Source: Liolophura sinensis (lineage: Eukaryota; Mollusca; Polyplacophora; Chitonida; Chitonidae). From it: DNA of 64,000 bases. The notes below the pieces were generated by a model. It saw only the letters and a program-made list of their open reading frames with translations. It did not search any database and had not been told where the DNA came from. Shown piece after piece: positions 13,335-26,166 of the stretch (position 1 is the first letter of the stretch; every line of letters starts with the position of its first letter). The stretch lies in contig NC_088296.1 in assembly GCF_032854445.1 (NCBI RefSeq), positions 10,826,706 to 10,890,705 of the forward strand. The letters are read 5' to 3'. A program made the position numbers and the translations under genes.

Positions 13335-13545
13335 CAAGTACAGTCAGGGAAAACTTTTGTTTTAAAAAGCAATTCTCCTATATTTAGGAGTACAGTTCAA
13401 GTACAGTCAGGGAAAACTTTTGTTTTAAAAAGCAATTCTCCTATATTTAGGAGTACAGTTCAAGTACAGTCAGGGAAAACTTTTGTTTTAAAAAGCAATT
13501 CTCCTATATTTAGGAGTACAGTTCAAGTACAGTTAGGGGAAAAAA
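13335..13545. repeat. 63-bp tandem repeat, 3 identical units plus a partial
   Basis: CAAGTACAGTCAGGG recurs at 13335, 13398, 13461 and (with one change) 13524, an exact 63-bp period. The three full units are identical as read, which implies recent duplication or homogenisation. Each unit contains a perfect hairpin, CTCCTA-TATT-TAGGAG. A diverged half-unit (TTTTAAAAAGCATTTCTCCC) lies upstream at about 13264-13306. Confidence 0.92.
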
Positions 13546-13635
13546 ATCACTTTGTTTTCATCGCCAAACTTTGCTTTCTGAAGCGTAAACAGAATGTTTG
13601 CCACCGTTGTACTCTTTTCCTTTTTGTAGACCACG

Positions 13636-13719
13636 ATTGATTTATTTGATCAGTCTTTAAGCCCTACTGAAGAGGCCCAGATGAAACTCACGACCAGCCG
13701 CAGATTGCTGACAGACCAA
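13636..13719 (-). mobile_element. SINE family A relic
   Basis: GATTTATTTGAT is followed by degraded sequence, then CACGACCAGCCGCAGATTGCTG, matching the family body. The head is missing and divergence is high. Confidence 0.6.
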
Positions 13720-15662
13720 TGTTGACGTTGCACAATCATTAGTATTTACAAAACATAGATCTTTTTATAAGTGTTCCACAATCAGAAAACGATGTATGTG
13801 TAGGCGTAGTGCTGTGTGCGAAATAACGCTGGGTGAGGCGCTCAGTACAACGCCATTAATCATTGGATCATAGTTACAGTATAATTCGTTGGCACCAAAA
13901 GACATTCATAAGAAAACAAAACAACAAAAACAGACACTACTTTGTCTGTGCCAAGTAATATACAATGAGAGTCATCATTCAACGGTGGCAGAAAAATTGC
14001 TGTTGCACCTCAACCGTGTCATTTGGAGAAGGATTAGAGACTGCATAAGCTAAATGATGGAATGGCGCTTCTCATCTACCGTACTTTCACGATGGCCACA
14101 AGTGCTATCAATTTTAAACCCTGTAATTTTACCCTTATCTTGTGATAGATTATTAAATAGTTGGAACAGTTGGTTGGAAGATGAAGTACAAAAGCATGGT
14201 AATACGTATTTCCTATCCCAGAACTCCCAATGCATCATTACTAATTGGCGAGAGCATGGAAGAGCAGCATAATTACTGGGAAAGACGAATCACCTTAAGT
14301 AGGGAGCAAGTCAAGAAAGGAATAAAACACAACAGAGAATGGAAACCTAGGACGAGTAGTGGCGTTTAGTAACGATCCAGCAGTAGTAAACAAAAAGGCC
14401 TCTCAAATGTGAGCCGAGAGTAAATTGATTGTTTGATTAAATTAACCAGTGAGGAGGATTTGTAACAACTGGTCAAACAAAATTACAGCGGTATCAACTG
14501 GTCCATCTAAACAATTTATTGATATAACTGGAGTTCAGTTATTATGACTACGGATGCACACGGGAACAATATAATTAAGTGGCAATAAAAGATAACCTGG
14601 TTACAAACATATATTTTTATAAATGAAAATAATAATGATAAAAAAAAAACAAACAAACAAAAAAAGACAAATTTATCAGTTTTCTACATCGGCGCATATT
14701 AACCGTTGCTCCTAACTTTCTGTACAGGAATAGGTATCCATTCGTTGGTTTTTTGGTTAATGGACTTCGTTACAGGTGCTATACAGAAGTGCACCCACTC
14801 GGCATCTTAAGATCTTATTCAAGTCGACTTTTCTTTAGGAGAAATTAAAAAGTCCTGCAATATTGCTTAGACCAAATCCGTCACATCGATTCCCCGCCCT
14901 CCCCCCCCCCCCCCCCCCCCAACTTTCTGGAACAGGTCGGTTGTCTTGGCCACGCTTACATGGTGAAATCAACACAAACTGCTAGAAATATACGTTTATA
15001 TTCATGGGAAACAGAAATAAATTTGATACAGTGGTAATGCCTTGTCTAAGAAATATTTGTTTCTAGTTCTAAATAAACGATCACGTCACTGGGATTTCAG
15101 TGGTACATGTTTATTGCGTCTTAAAAAAGGGAAATTGCACTCGATAGAAATGACGGTGTATCTCCCTCCCCGCTTCCGGATTATGTTACGGAGCATCAGG
15201 TGCACTGTTTTCACGCCATAACCGTGAGAGCATTTTTGGATTCAATTTTTTCCCTATTTTATTTATGACGCTAGACTATCCAATCACTGCTAAAGTCCGA
15301 TTAACACGTGATATTTTTTTTTCCAGTCGGGGTTGGTAAATTTGCTCCATTCTCGCATACAGTACCTTCAGCATGGGATACTGGGTGCTCAAGAAACGAT
15401 GAATTGTGTAAATTGCCTTCACTTACAAATGAAAGCGCACATGGGATTTTTGCATCCATTTTGTTTAAGAAATTAGCTTCTCTTGACAGGGGTTGGGTTT
15501 CAACATTGTGGATCCTGATTCTAACAAATCTGTAATATACCATGCGCAGTTCTGAATCACCTTCGTAATAATTCAAAGCCGTTTTTTGGTCATTCTTCTA
15601 TTCTTATTTGTTGTTGCAAAGGCGAGTTTTTATACATAATCGCATGTGAATTGACAAATCTC

Positions 15663-15800
15663 ACCAGTCCATGTCCATCTCGAGTTGGCTTCCTCCTCGG
15701 TCATTCGTACGACTGTTTGCCAGCAACCTGTTGACAGTCGTGGGCGTTTTCCCACAATAACGCTGTCCTGGTAAAACAGCAATCAAATAAATCTATAAAT
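15663..15800 (+). mobile_element. SINE family A, 5'-truncated, diverged
   Basis: Recognisable TTGGCTTCCTCCTCGGTC, GCCAGCAACCTGTTGACAG and a tail CAGCAATCAAATAAAT. Part of the GCGTAAAA region is deleted. Confidence 0.8.
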
Positions 15801-16824
15801 CATTAAAAACAAATTACCAAATAGTTTCATGAGCTAGAAGTTAAATGAGCTAGACATTGGATGAAATGGAAGTTATATAAACTCGATGTTCAAGGACAAT
15901 TCGAATGAGGAAGTTATTTCAACCTATACCCTATCCGTCCCATAAACCTGTAAAATCCACCTGTTAATTACTGCGTGTTCATTCCATGACAGGTTGTACT
16001 TTTCCATCAAATCTGCTGAAGTAATGTAGTTAATTCCCCAATTAATTTGATTTTCATTTACACCTCATAGAAACTTTCGACGGCAAAACTGATCTGGCGT
16101 GACACACCAGTTCTGACCTGTAAGATCATCATCTCCCCATGAGGGAACACGCTCCTACTAGCCAGAGTAAGCTTTCGACAGTGTAAGTGGAGATTTAGAA
16201 AGCTTTAATATTTATACCAGAGGCCCTGACCTACGAGGTTTAACAATTGATACAGTTGTATCTGAGTTCCCGAGGAATTTTGGTAATAGTCCAGTTTGGT
16301 GCATAGTTTGTTAATGCGCAGTTTGATATGTAGGTTTAACGCATGGATTTACTGATTTGTCTTTATGTTATTTTACATGTTTCTTAGCACCGCTTCAGCG
16401 TGTGTAAGTTCATAGGTAGAGAGATTGCAATATAGCCTTATTATTCACCTTTTAACCATAATGCTAACGGCAGTAAAACATAATCCCTTCCCCGTAAAGC
16501 GCTCTATGAATGCAGATTAGGCTTTCCTTTTAAACTGCAAAAATGTAGTCGTAATTTACGGCACTAATTTACCTTAAATATAAGTCTATATTCTTGAGTC
16601 TACATGGTTATATTTTCTTGCGATTTTCCTATCATTTTTATATACAGTCTCATAAGAAAAATATCTCTACACAATACTTGGTATGTAGGTCTGCGAATAT
16701 CCATATCTTACGCATGTTCAGTGACGTCTGTTGAGTGAAAGGTCAACCGAATCAGCTGTTCCGGAAACAGCGAAATTTTGTTACGTGGGGAAAATACTGA
16801 TTCACCTTGCAGGAAAGCAGCTTT

Positions 16825-16826
<2 letters not shown>

Positions 16827-16917
<91 letters not shown>
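16827..16917. repeat. (AT)n microsatellite, about 45 repeats
   Basis: An uninterrupted AT dinucleotide run of about 90 bp. It makes a spurious Tyr-Ile frame that is not a gene. Length is probably unstable in the population and uncertain in the assembly. Confidence 0.97.
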
Positions 16918-16918
<1 letters not shown>

Positions 16919-17412
16919 TTTAAGCCAAAAAAATAAACAACTCTCTAAACCTTTCTTCGTACAGGTGTTCACCGCTCACCACAGGTGTCTACCTGGGCAT
17001 TTAACGTGTCAGCAAGTTAGGTTCAGTCTACAATCCATCGGAGACAGAATGTGCTGTTTTGCGTCAATCTTTCCACATCTGGCTTGGTGTCTTTATTCCG
17101 ATTGTTTTTCTGCGCCTGTCTATACCAACACCTGCAGGCTGGGATTTTTTTTAAGAAAGTGCAAATAGGTAAATTCTCATGTTTCGAAGATGTTGACAGA
17201 GGGCATGTGACAAAACCGACAAGAAATTATCCAATTTTATGAATCAGTCACTCGCTGTATTTCATTTATTCCTTTAAACCATCAGTAGGACGATAGTGTG
17301 GGATAAACTTATTATTAATTGTTAGCCATATTCTAGAGCCCTTCGCTGAACAACAATTAAAAAAAAAAGAAATCGATAAGAATGTTAATAACGGGGCATC
17401 ATGATCATGCCA

Positions 17413-17497
17413 ATATATTTATTTACTTATCTGATTGGTGATTTACGTCGTACTATAGAATATTTCACTTATATGAAGGCAGCCAGCATTATGGTAC
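17413..17497 (-). mobile_element. SINE family A, 3' fragment
   Basis: The tail complement is followed by GATTGGTGATTTACGTCGTA and GCAGCCAGCATTATGGT, then the match stops abruptly. Only the 3' third is present. Confidence 0.85.
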
Positions 17498-19236
17498 TAT
17501 TAAAAGCGACCAATGAAGGCATCACGGTTACTATTTATCACTACGTGTGGTTAACGCGGGAAGATTACTTTTATCACATAGTCGCATTAACACATGCTCA
17601 GCACCGATCTCCGATTGTTCATCTTTATCTGAACTCCCCCAATCATTTTAGAGAAAATTCTTGCTTACCTTATAGGCACAGGTCAACGATTCATGTAAGG
17701 AGGTATAACACCACAGAGTGTCATTTCGATATCTGACGTAATTCTGCAGACGTTAATACGGTTTTAGGGTTATTTTAGGATTCTATTTCGTCACTGGTAC
17801 CAGTCTTACATAGTTTCTACTGACACACAGCCTAGATAACCCGTACATGCCTTATCTTGGCAACGCGTGGCAGTCACCAACGATGCTCCCCGAGGACAGC
17901 TGGCTGAGAGAGCTGTTTGTCATTGACATAACAGGGACTCTTGCGAATTCTGACCCAAGCGAGAAAATGGACTAGAGTCTGGGAAGTCGTCCTTAAATAG
18001 ATTACACAGTCCCATTGGTATTGTCCCATGTTCTTCAACAAGGCACACAAGAAGACGTATGCTCTCAAATGCAATTAGGCCACGTGTTAACCAAGTCTTG
18101 GGACAGTATTGAATTCTACATGGCATCGCACTGTAACTGTTTATAAAGAAGGCGGTATTTCGCTTTCGAGTATATTGCTAAAGTACGTGAGTTCATTAAC
18201 ACAAAACTTCTTATTTCGCCGTCCAAGTTGTCTGGCCCCTCATCTTCAGTCTGGAGACGTTGGTGCTGAACCGGAACTTGAAGCCTGACTCATCTAATCG
18301 CCGTAATTTCCGAAAACTCTAGGTGTTGTGCCTTTTACCAATTAAATCCTAAACAAAAACGTGTATTAAAAACTTAATTTTATCGTATTACCTAACATAT
18401 TCTGCATCACCTGAGAAATGCAAAAGTTATTGGCTTGATAGAATGGAATGATGCTTATTTTTACAGTATATGTATTGTATTTATTTATTCTTATTATACA
18501 TATAGATTTGTTGATTTCTATTTTATATTTAGTGTTTTTTTCATGTTTTTTTTTTTACTTTATTGTAGTTTAATGCGGTCTCCATTATTTAGTTATGCAT
18601 GGCGGTCAGTGTTATGTGCAAATAAAACCGATGTAATCGGTGTAAACCACCGATATTTGAAAACCTTCCTACGAACTCTTGGCCTTTTCAAGCTGATTCA
18701 AGCACACCAATCTTATGTTTTTTGCTGCCACTATAGATTACACTAAAGGTCAACAGACAAACGCCTCAGTCATTGTCCTCTCGTCCACCATATTTAGTCG
18801 GTTCATGCAGGATACGTCCCCAGGCCAGAAATGGTATCAGTGGCAGTGGGACATTACACCTCTCCGTGTATTCACCGAACTTACTCGTTCTAAACAAAAG
18901 GCATACATCATACCCTAACATCGAACTCCTCTGTTGTTTCGTAATATGCCATTTCCAAGGAATTCGTTTCTGTTCGTCGGTGGGGACAGCAGTTCACACC
19001 AATTTTCAAGCGGGAATGAATCATGTTTTATTGGCGTTTGCCGCGCTTTTAAATGCCTGGTCATTCGTATCGTTTATTGGTTTAATTACTGATACAAAGT
19101 CATGCTGAGCACAATTTTCCTGAGTTTCTTTATTCTGTTTTTTTTTTTAAAGATGAAGATTTTAAAATGGAAAAACCGCGAAGTTTACTGTACGTGTTCT
19201 CTTTCACTTTTGAAACTTCTGATTTCACAAATCATA

Positions 19237-19387
19237 TTTATTTATTTATTTGATTTGATTGGTGTTTTCAGCCGTACTCAAGAATATTTCACTGATACGA
19301 CGGCGACCAGCATTGTGATGGGAGGAAACCGGGCAGAGCCCAGGGAAACCCACGACCATCCGCAGGTTGCTGACAGACCTTTCCACT
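19237..19387 (-). mobile_element. SINE family A, 5'-truncated
   Basis: Well-conserved tail, GCCGTACTCAAGAATATTTC, GAGGAAACCGGGCAGAGCCC and CATCCGCAGGTTGCTG. It ends at the ACAGACCTTTCC region, before the tRNA-like head. Confidence 0.92.
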
Positions 19388-20073
19388 GATAAATCATAGT
19401 TAGGCACGCTGCTTAGCTATAGGTGAATGTTTTACTTTCATCGACTTTTGTCTATACAAAATACCTGAGCGACCCACCTTCCAGGAATAATATATGAATT
19501 AAGAATGATTAATTAAGGGATGTTATGGTTCGAACAGTCAAAGTTTCTTGTAACTCTTATATCCTCCGTGCTAAGATGAATAGGCTATCCCCCTAAAATC
19601 TCGGTCACAAGAAACGAGGCGCATGTGTATCATGGTCGAACTGAAATGGTCACGTCATGTCAACTCCTTTATGTGTCCTCGAACACGGGCAATGTTTTAT
19701 TGCAGATGATTGTATAGCGTGCTAACTCGATCATCATAAAGGTACAAACATATCAACAAAATATGCACCTGTAGAACTGAAGTCTGTATCGTGTCCCAAA
19801 TGTACAGGCGAATCCTTAAATTGTAGAGCTTAGACTAGAGCTTTCCAGCATATTATAGCGTCTCGCCAACCAGACTTCAGGTTCTAGAAGTATCTGGAGA
19901 CTTTAAAATCTGACACCGTTTCAGCAGCTTGCCAGAATACACATCTGCTCAAGCCACTGTAAACACCTGTTATCCACGGCTAGTACACTATAAGCATCGT
20001 TTTCATTGTTAAGACTATTGATTTTATGCTTTACAACACTGATGCCTAAATATACGTGTAACTGAAAACGTTT

Positions 20074-20598
20074 TCAATGTGCATCCATTAGGGGCAACTG
20101 TGGCGACGCAGTCATACCACTGTTTCTTTTGTATATTGCAGACACCAGAACTGCCGGCGTGTAGAGCTGTGCACGGCTCATTTCAACAAGAGCCTTAAAA
20201 AACGCCTTTGTTTCTTGACACGAAACGGCTTCCAGACACGCATACCCATACAGAATCGTCAATACACAAGAATGAACCGTTTGCTTGAGCTGTTGTTTAG
20301 ACAATTTCATTAGAGATATAAATTGAAATGCGGGAACAAATAGGCCTTTGTGTGTCTTTTTCTTTTGAAATTCTCCTTTTGAGTTCTGAGATCGATTCTC
20401 TGTGATACATGCTGATTTCTTTTCTTTACCACTTTTCTCAAGTTTAATATATTCATACTTAGCGCTTATGGCTTTTCCTTGATCCCCGTGACTTTTTATT
20501 AATGTTTTATTGGATGAACGACATGCTTTCCTATAAAACAGGCCCTGCGATTGGTTCAAATCAATCGTGTAATCAGTCCGAAAACAACGGAAGCCACC
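20074..20598 (-). CDS. Unidentified 175-codon open frame (candidate exon)
   Basis: A stop-free frame of 175 codons, the longest non-repetitive frame in the window outside the receptor exon. There is no ATG near its 5' end, and the first internal Met (in MKLSKQQLKQTVHSC) lies past the midpoint. If real, it would have to be an internal or terminal exon. The first half is Lys/Ser-rich and polar (ISAKYEYIKLEKSGKEKKSA); the second is more mixed, ending PQLPLMDAH and TGA. I recognise no domain. In an AT-rich 64-kb window a chance frame of this size is uncommon but possible. No consensus acceptor is evident just upstream, which argues against it. Confidence 0.25.
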   Translation of the reverse strand, partial: GGFRCFRTDYTIDLNQSQGLFYRKACRSSNKTLIKSHGDQGKAISAKYEYIKLEKSGKEKKSACITENRSQNSKGEFQKKKTHKGLFVPAFQFISLMKLSKQQLKQTVHSCVLTILYGYACLEAVSCQETKAFFKALVEMSRAQLYTPAVLVSAIYKRNSGMTASPQLPLMDAH

Positions 20599-20601
20599 TC
20601 A

Positions 20602-22840
20602 GCATGCGTGGGAAAGCACGAAAGCGACATGACGTAATTTAAGCCAATTAGAATTATTCTTTCGTTTTGCTACAGTTTCCAGCAGAATGACAAAAATCGC
20701 ATGCGGCTTCTAGAAATGAAGAACCGAAAAAAGTTTTACAACTTACTCCTTTTTATCGATAACAAAACAGTTAAGCTTTGATTTGACCAGAAAGGAGCCT
20801 CAAAAGCCTTAGAGGGTACTATTGCCATCTGCATTTTGCACGAGCCAATGTTACTCCTTAAGGCCTGTAAATCCCTTTATATCAACTTTGTTAAAAGATC
20901 ATAACTGTAAAAAAGCAAATGATGCTTTGAAATGTGATATGTTGAAATAATAGCCCGTGATCATGCAAAAAGATCGCGCAGTTTTACACTGATACTTCAG
21001 TTCTGGGATAGCTAACGTTTCACCGACCTGACAATTCGAAGGTAGCCCAGAAAAAAATAAAGATTTTTTAAATTATTTATCTTTGTCGTAATACATAAGG
21101 TTGAATAGGCGCTGTAATGTTCGATAAAGATTTTGACCCGACAAATCTGGAAACCTCTGAAACTCAGCACGCAATATGAAAAGGTGTATATATAATATTT
21201 GTAGAGGGCACACTGGAGTTGGAAAATCAAGCTATTAAAGCCAATCGACCCCCGTATAATACATGCTAAAGAGGAGAATAAAATATTCCCTGTTGTTCAC
21301 TATGTTTTGTTAGCCTTGCAGGCATGCACGCGAAATGGGCACAACGCTTGGAGTAGGAACTATTTTTGCCTTCTTAAAATCGATATAATTTTGTTGTTTT
21401 TTTGGTAAAAATTTCTGGTCTAAGTACCGGGGTACTTAGGCCAGAAACACAGAGAAAATCAGCTCAGTTAGTTCGTAGAAATTCGTACTTGTCAAAATAA
21501 GTGAAAATTTTAGTACAATCACTTATCACTTACTGAGTACCAAGGCCAAGAAGAACATTCCCTGCCCACGTCGAATATCCGTTTAATCACGAGCTTTAAC
21601 TCACACATCAAGTCAATATGGTTGGCGAGATAGAAGAAGGGCATACAACTCCGTAATGACAAACCGCAGAGTACATTAGAGAGTTATGCCCCTTCCATTA
21701 CAGCCGTTTGTCTGGCTGAAATGTGTATATTGATTTGTTAGAAAGAAGTGTTATCCATCGTCCTCCAAATAGCTTTTAGTCCAATTAGCTTACTTTGGAT
21801 GCCCTGGTATCCTTTTGACATCTATGAGCGGCATAATACACGCAAAAAAAAATGCTGAATGGAAATGATGATCAGACATTTATGGAATATCAATTTCCTG
21901 TAATACTTCTAAAATAACAAACACTTGAATATCTTCAGCTGGACAAACACCGTATAATAACTGGCACTTCGAAATTTTGCCGTTGGCATCTAGCAGAAAG
22001 CTGCGAAAAACTTGTGTGTGTCGAGTGCTTATTTTCGCGGTGCGGTACTCAGTTGTCAGCAGACGACAAATAAGTAACCCACTTTGTCAGACTGAAGTTA
22101 TCTTGTCTTTCGATTTTATTTCTCCTATATATGGTTTTTGCCTGAAACAAGTGTCTTCGCGGATGCGTTTGTTAAGAAGCCTTTGGCTGAAATCAATGTT
22201 GCAATATTTATATACATGTTTTAAATTGCTCCTCATCACAGTACTTTCCAAGTGGTAGAGGTTCGAATCCTGGGAGAGACATGTTTTTTTTCATTTCAGT
22301 GTTTATTTAGGTTGGATCAACGAATACATGAGTCCATCCTCTGTAGGTCTCAGATGTATAGAAAAAAATAATCTAATAAATTTTATATAAAAAGTGCAAG
22401 GAATTTTTGTCGTTCGGGTTTTATGTTGGTTATTCTCAAAACGTTTCGAAGGGAAAATGTGTAGGAAATAACGCTAACGAACGTCATGCTAACGAATTCC
22501 TGAGTTAAGAAATCGATCATCTCAACATCTTTCTTCTTAGGTTTATTAGGGGTATTACTTTTGAGGGGTGGTGGCGGCCTTTCTTGGCCATATAATGTCA
22601 TACGCCATAGAACATCGACGAAATGCTTCGGAGGAGAAGACAACTTAAAAAAACTTACGGTATAGGCTGAAAAGAGCGCATTTTTTTTCTATCTGGTGGT
22701 GCTTGCTGCATAATTTTGCGATTTTTCCTCGCCATACCGGTATAGCCTGAAAACGGCAAAGCTGGCATAAATCGCTGGGTCCATCGCGTCCATAATCTTT
22801 AATACCCTGTAACTTATGCTGGGGGTGTGTTGTCTTTCAG
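20602..22840. other. Non-coding, one hairpin
   Basis: Contains the 36-bp hairpin at 21412-21447. A B-box-like GGTTCGAATCC at about 22259 is followed by a T-run but lacks the rest of a tRNA. Nothing else recognised. Confidence 0.4.
21412..21447. repeat. Short near-perfect hairpin, 17-bp arms
   Basis: TTTCTGGTCTAAGTACC, two bases GG, then the complement GGTACTTAGGCCAGAAA with one G:T-type mismatch. It resembles the core of a palindromic element or a structured RNA stem, but there is no T-run after it and no flanking repeat to classify it. Confidence 0.85.
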
Positions 22841-23088
22841 CCAGTGAGAGTCCTGAAAACGGCCGGCTTATTCGTGTAAACTCGGAACCTACGTCCAACA
22901 TTCCGGTTTCCCGATTGTCAAGCGAAAACGAACTGTACTATTCGCTACCTTCTGGGAAGAAGAGTTCTTCGGGATATGTACGAACTGCACTTCGGCGGTT
23001 TCCGTCGGCAATTCTCTTCCTAACACAGAAGACTTCAGGTCTAGTTCTTAGGCAAAATGGGGTCGCCCACAGCGGATTTTGGCGCTGA
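22841..23088 (+). CDS. Candidate exon after a splice acceptor, unknown product
   Basis: TGTGTTGTCTTTCAG at 22826-22840 is a good splice acceptor with a pyrimidine tract. One of the three following frames stays open for about 82 codons to a TGA at 23086-23088. The predicted peptide is Ser- and Arg-rich (for example SRLSSENELYYSLPSGKK), and the region is richer in GC than its surroundings. I recognise no domain. The opposite strand is also open here (22689-22901, containing MDAMDPAIYASFAVFRLYR), so the strand of any real gene is uncertain. This is a candidate only. Confidence 0.27.
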
Positions 23089-26000
23089 TTTTTTATTTAT
23101 CAACTTGATGTACAAATTAGATTTTTTCATGGCGTGCACCTGGGAGGAAATGCATTTTTTTTTCAATGGTATTTGTTTGATGTTTAAATTTTCTTCTCCT
23201 TTCAGCCTAGAGAGACCTGCATTGAATCTGATATGCATTGCACGGCTTTTAGTGGGGTTTGACAATTAAATTCAAACTAGTAAATTAATGCAAGAATGTA
23301 TGGGCGCTATTTGTTTACACATGGCCCTATTTTTTTTGATTTTTCTTTAACAATATATATATATTCTTTTCATTGGCAAAGTTTCTTTTGGAAATTGCTC
23401 TGCGCGTCATTGACTAGTCCCAGTTAACGACTGGTGTACGAACGTGGAAAAAAAAACAGTTACAAGTGCCAAATAACTGTCAAAGTTTCAAATACCAGCT
23501 CCTGTACTGCTCCGGTAAAGACACCACACAAGTCTTCTTCCGTTTTGTCTTAAAACCTGATATCGGATATGTCTCTCCCCCGTGCCCGGCTCTCTCCTGT
23601 GTCACCCCAGGGAATAAGCTTGTGCCAAGATTTGGTCACATTTCGCACACAGGTCTTTTAATATAGGTATATGTATATCTTGCGGCTGGTCCGGCCAGTC
23701 ATTTACTTCCTGTTGGCGACCTGTTCGAGCTTATGCCATTTTATAGTATCAAATCACCGGCGCCAGTACGACCTCCGGGCCTCTTATATACCATGTTGTC
23801 ATTCACCCCTCTGGCTACCCGATAGATGGTTTTGGCTAGTAGTGATTATTTTTGGCTATGATTATTAGCTTTTGAGAGCGAAATGCTATGACCCTAATCA
23901 AGCTTTATGGTTCATTTGAGGAAAGCGAACCCGAGGTACTGAAAGGAAATTCGCCCAGGTTATTAGGTTACTAGCTGTTCATTTTCACTTTTCTTTTTTT
24001 TTTTTTGTCTCAGCTTTTGGATCAAGCAATAATCGAAAATGACTGAGTTGCTTCACGAATACCGTGATATACAGCGGTATCGCGCGTTAACCTTAAATCT
24101 TGAATCTCGAGCTAATATTGCAACACACCAGGCCAGGGGAAGGAAAATAGGTCGAGATTGGGATATTTTGATTTAAGGGTATCAGACCCAGTTTTAATCG
24201 AACTAATACGAAGCAAATTGTTAAAAATTATAAAAGTTTATATATTTGATATTATAAAATGGCATAGGGAAGTAGGGAAAGGAGGATGTCGTCCTTTTAT
24301 AACACACTATCTGCGTCAGAATCAGGCACGTCGTGAAGTATAATTCATCAAACTGATAAGATTTTATCATTTCCATGGCCTGGATTGAGCTGTGCTCATC
24401 TTTCAATGCCATATTTCACAGCGGTGGACATAAAACTATATATATATTTATGCATAGTAATATCCAGCGTCGCTGTGCTGGAGCCTCCAGAAAGAGATTT
24501 TCACGCAAGCCATTTCTCTATAGCCTATTTACAGAATAATGTTTGCACCAAGAACAACGTATTTGTGAAGTTCATAAAATGAACTTTATAAGGCAAAAAG
24601 CCTGTCGCATTTGGTGATCCATGTTTGTCAATTTGTAAAGGTTCTCCAGCTTAAACCCTTAAGAAATGACGGACTTTATCTCCAGGAGAGATAACGAGTG
24701 TGCCAAGGGGAAAATATGAGTCACATTTTTGCATTAAAAGTCATTTAAACTAACTAGTTCAGTGACGTTTCCTGTACCAGAAAATGAAGTTATACTTCAG
24801 CTTATAGATGAATCTATTCACAGACCCAGACATTTGTACACAAGCCGTAAAACAAAACAAAAATTCAATAATAGTAAGGCAAATTCCCCAAAACGACGTT
24901 TAATTCAAACCACCAAAGGACTAAGAAAGTATATAATGTACGAGATCTGGACGAAATACTACAAAGAGAAGTAGTTAAGATATTTCCGTTAATGATGCAA
25001 CGCAAGGACGCAAGGAATGTTCTAAACGAGTGAATGAAATCAGCATCGTTGCTTAAATGACTACATCACTTCAGTTAGAGCTTCTCACCCATTGTTACGA
25101 AGGCTGTTAGGATGCCTGGCCTTTCTCATTGTGAATGCTATTATAGGACATGAGCATTTGCTCACGCAGGTGCGTCGGCAGTGAGATAGGCAATGTTTAA
25201 CTGCACCTGCGCACAAAGCAATGTGACACCAGCGAGCAGCCATGTAACTGACACCGTCTCAATCCACTAGTGTCACGTTGAGATATCTTCCATTTCATTA
25301 AATGCTATAATTTTTTATCTCAGATAATACGTCGTGCAGAAATTTTCAAAAGGCCTGCTATTAGTTCGTGTATAAAAGACGTGAGAAAAATCCGAAGTCT
25401 ACCAAAAACCGGAGATTTCTGAGATGCTTTCATATACACACCGTCTGTATTTGATTTATTAGAATAAAAACATTTCAGTCATAAATGACGCTGAAATTCA
25501 TACACGTGGCACACATTTGTCAAAGGCATTTTTCGAAGTACATGTTCTTCGGGAATGTAAAAAATGGCAACATCGAAAATTACGTGCTGTAGGAACAAAT
25601 GTCACACGTATGGGGATTACAAGGGTTTAATTCGCATATTAATTTCCTTTAAAGATATTAGCACCTTCTTTCTCTCTGAAATAGAAAATTGATAAAGAAA
25701 AAATCACCGGCGAAACATTGGCTGAATGTTGTCGTGAACTTGTGACCCCTATCTGAGGCTATGGATGTGCTGGACGCCTTTATGAATTCTTCAATCTTAC
25801 AACAAGAGAGGTATTCAAAGGGGGACAAGTCTGGATTGCATCACGCCGTTTTACCCCCAGCCCAGAAATGAATCAGCCTGTCTAACCTGATTTCTATTAC
25901 TACTTAACACGGCTTTGTTAAACTGTGCATAGCTTCACTCACTGCGGACAAATATACGACTGTGGAACATCAACTACATTGTCAGTACACAGCGGTCTTC

Positions 26001-26166
26001 TCAGATTCCCACCAATTTATGGCCGCCCAGATGCGCTCGGTATCGACTTTTCTCTTCCTTCATTCCACATCCGATTGTACCAGTATACCGATGTGTAAAC
26101 CCCGCACAGGCTGGTCGCCACGTGTTGTAGAATGTACACATGTCAACAAGGATTTGCGTCTATCTT
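23089..26166. other. Non-coding, nothing firm
   Basis: Several frames of 60-70 codons occur (for example 24762-24974), but none has a convincing start, splice context or motif. No family A or B SINE is present. Confidence 0.4.

Larger units (their letters stand above)
13546..16826. other. Mostly non-coding, with SINE relics and a poly-C tract
   Basis: Holds SINE relics at 13636-13719 and 15663-15800, and a run of about 20 C at 14901-14920. A region at 15301-15576 is open on both strands (91 codons on -, 75 on +) without recognisable motifs, and I do not call it as a gene. Confidence 0.4.
16918..20073. other. Mostly non-coding, with two SINE fragments
   Basis: SINE fragments lie at 17413-17497 and 19237-19387. 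Overlapping frames at 18435-19108 reach 111 codons, but none has a recognisable domain or convincing start or splice context. Confidence 0.4.

Noticed and set aside
15301-15576. 91-codon - frame overlapping a 75-codon + frame
   Set aside because: Both strands open, no motif, and the edges fall in low-complexity sequence.
16731-17168. 145-codon + frame
   Set aside because: Its core is the (AT)n microsatellite read as Ile-Tyr; the flanks have no coding signal.
18435-19108. Overlapping + frames of 67-111 codons
   Set aside because: Low-complexity start, no motifs, and competing frames of similar length.
22215-22292. Possible tRNA ending in GGTTCGAATCC and a T-run
   Set aside because: Only the B-box is convincing. 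No A-box at the right distance, and the T and acceptor stems do not close.
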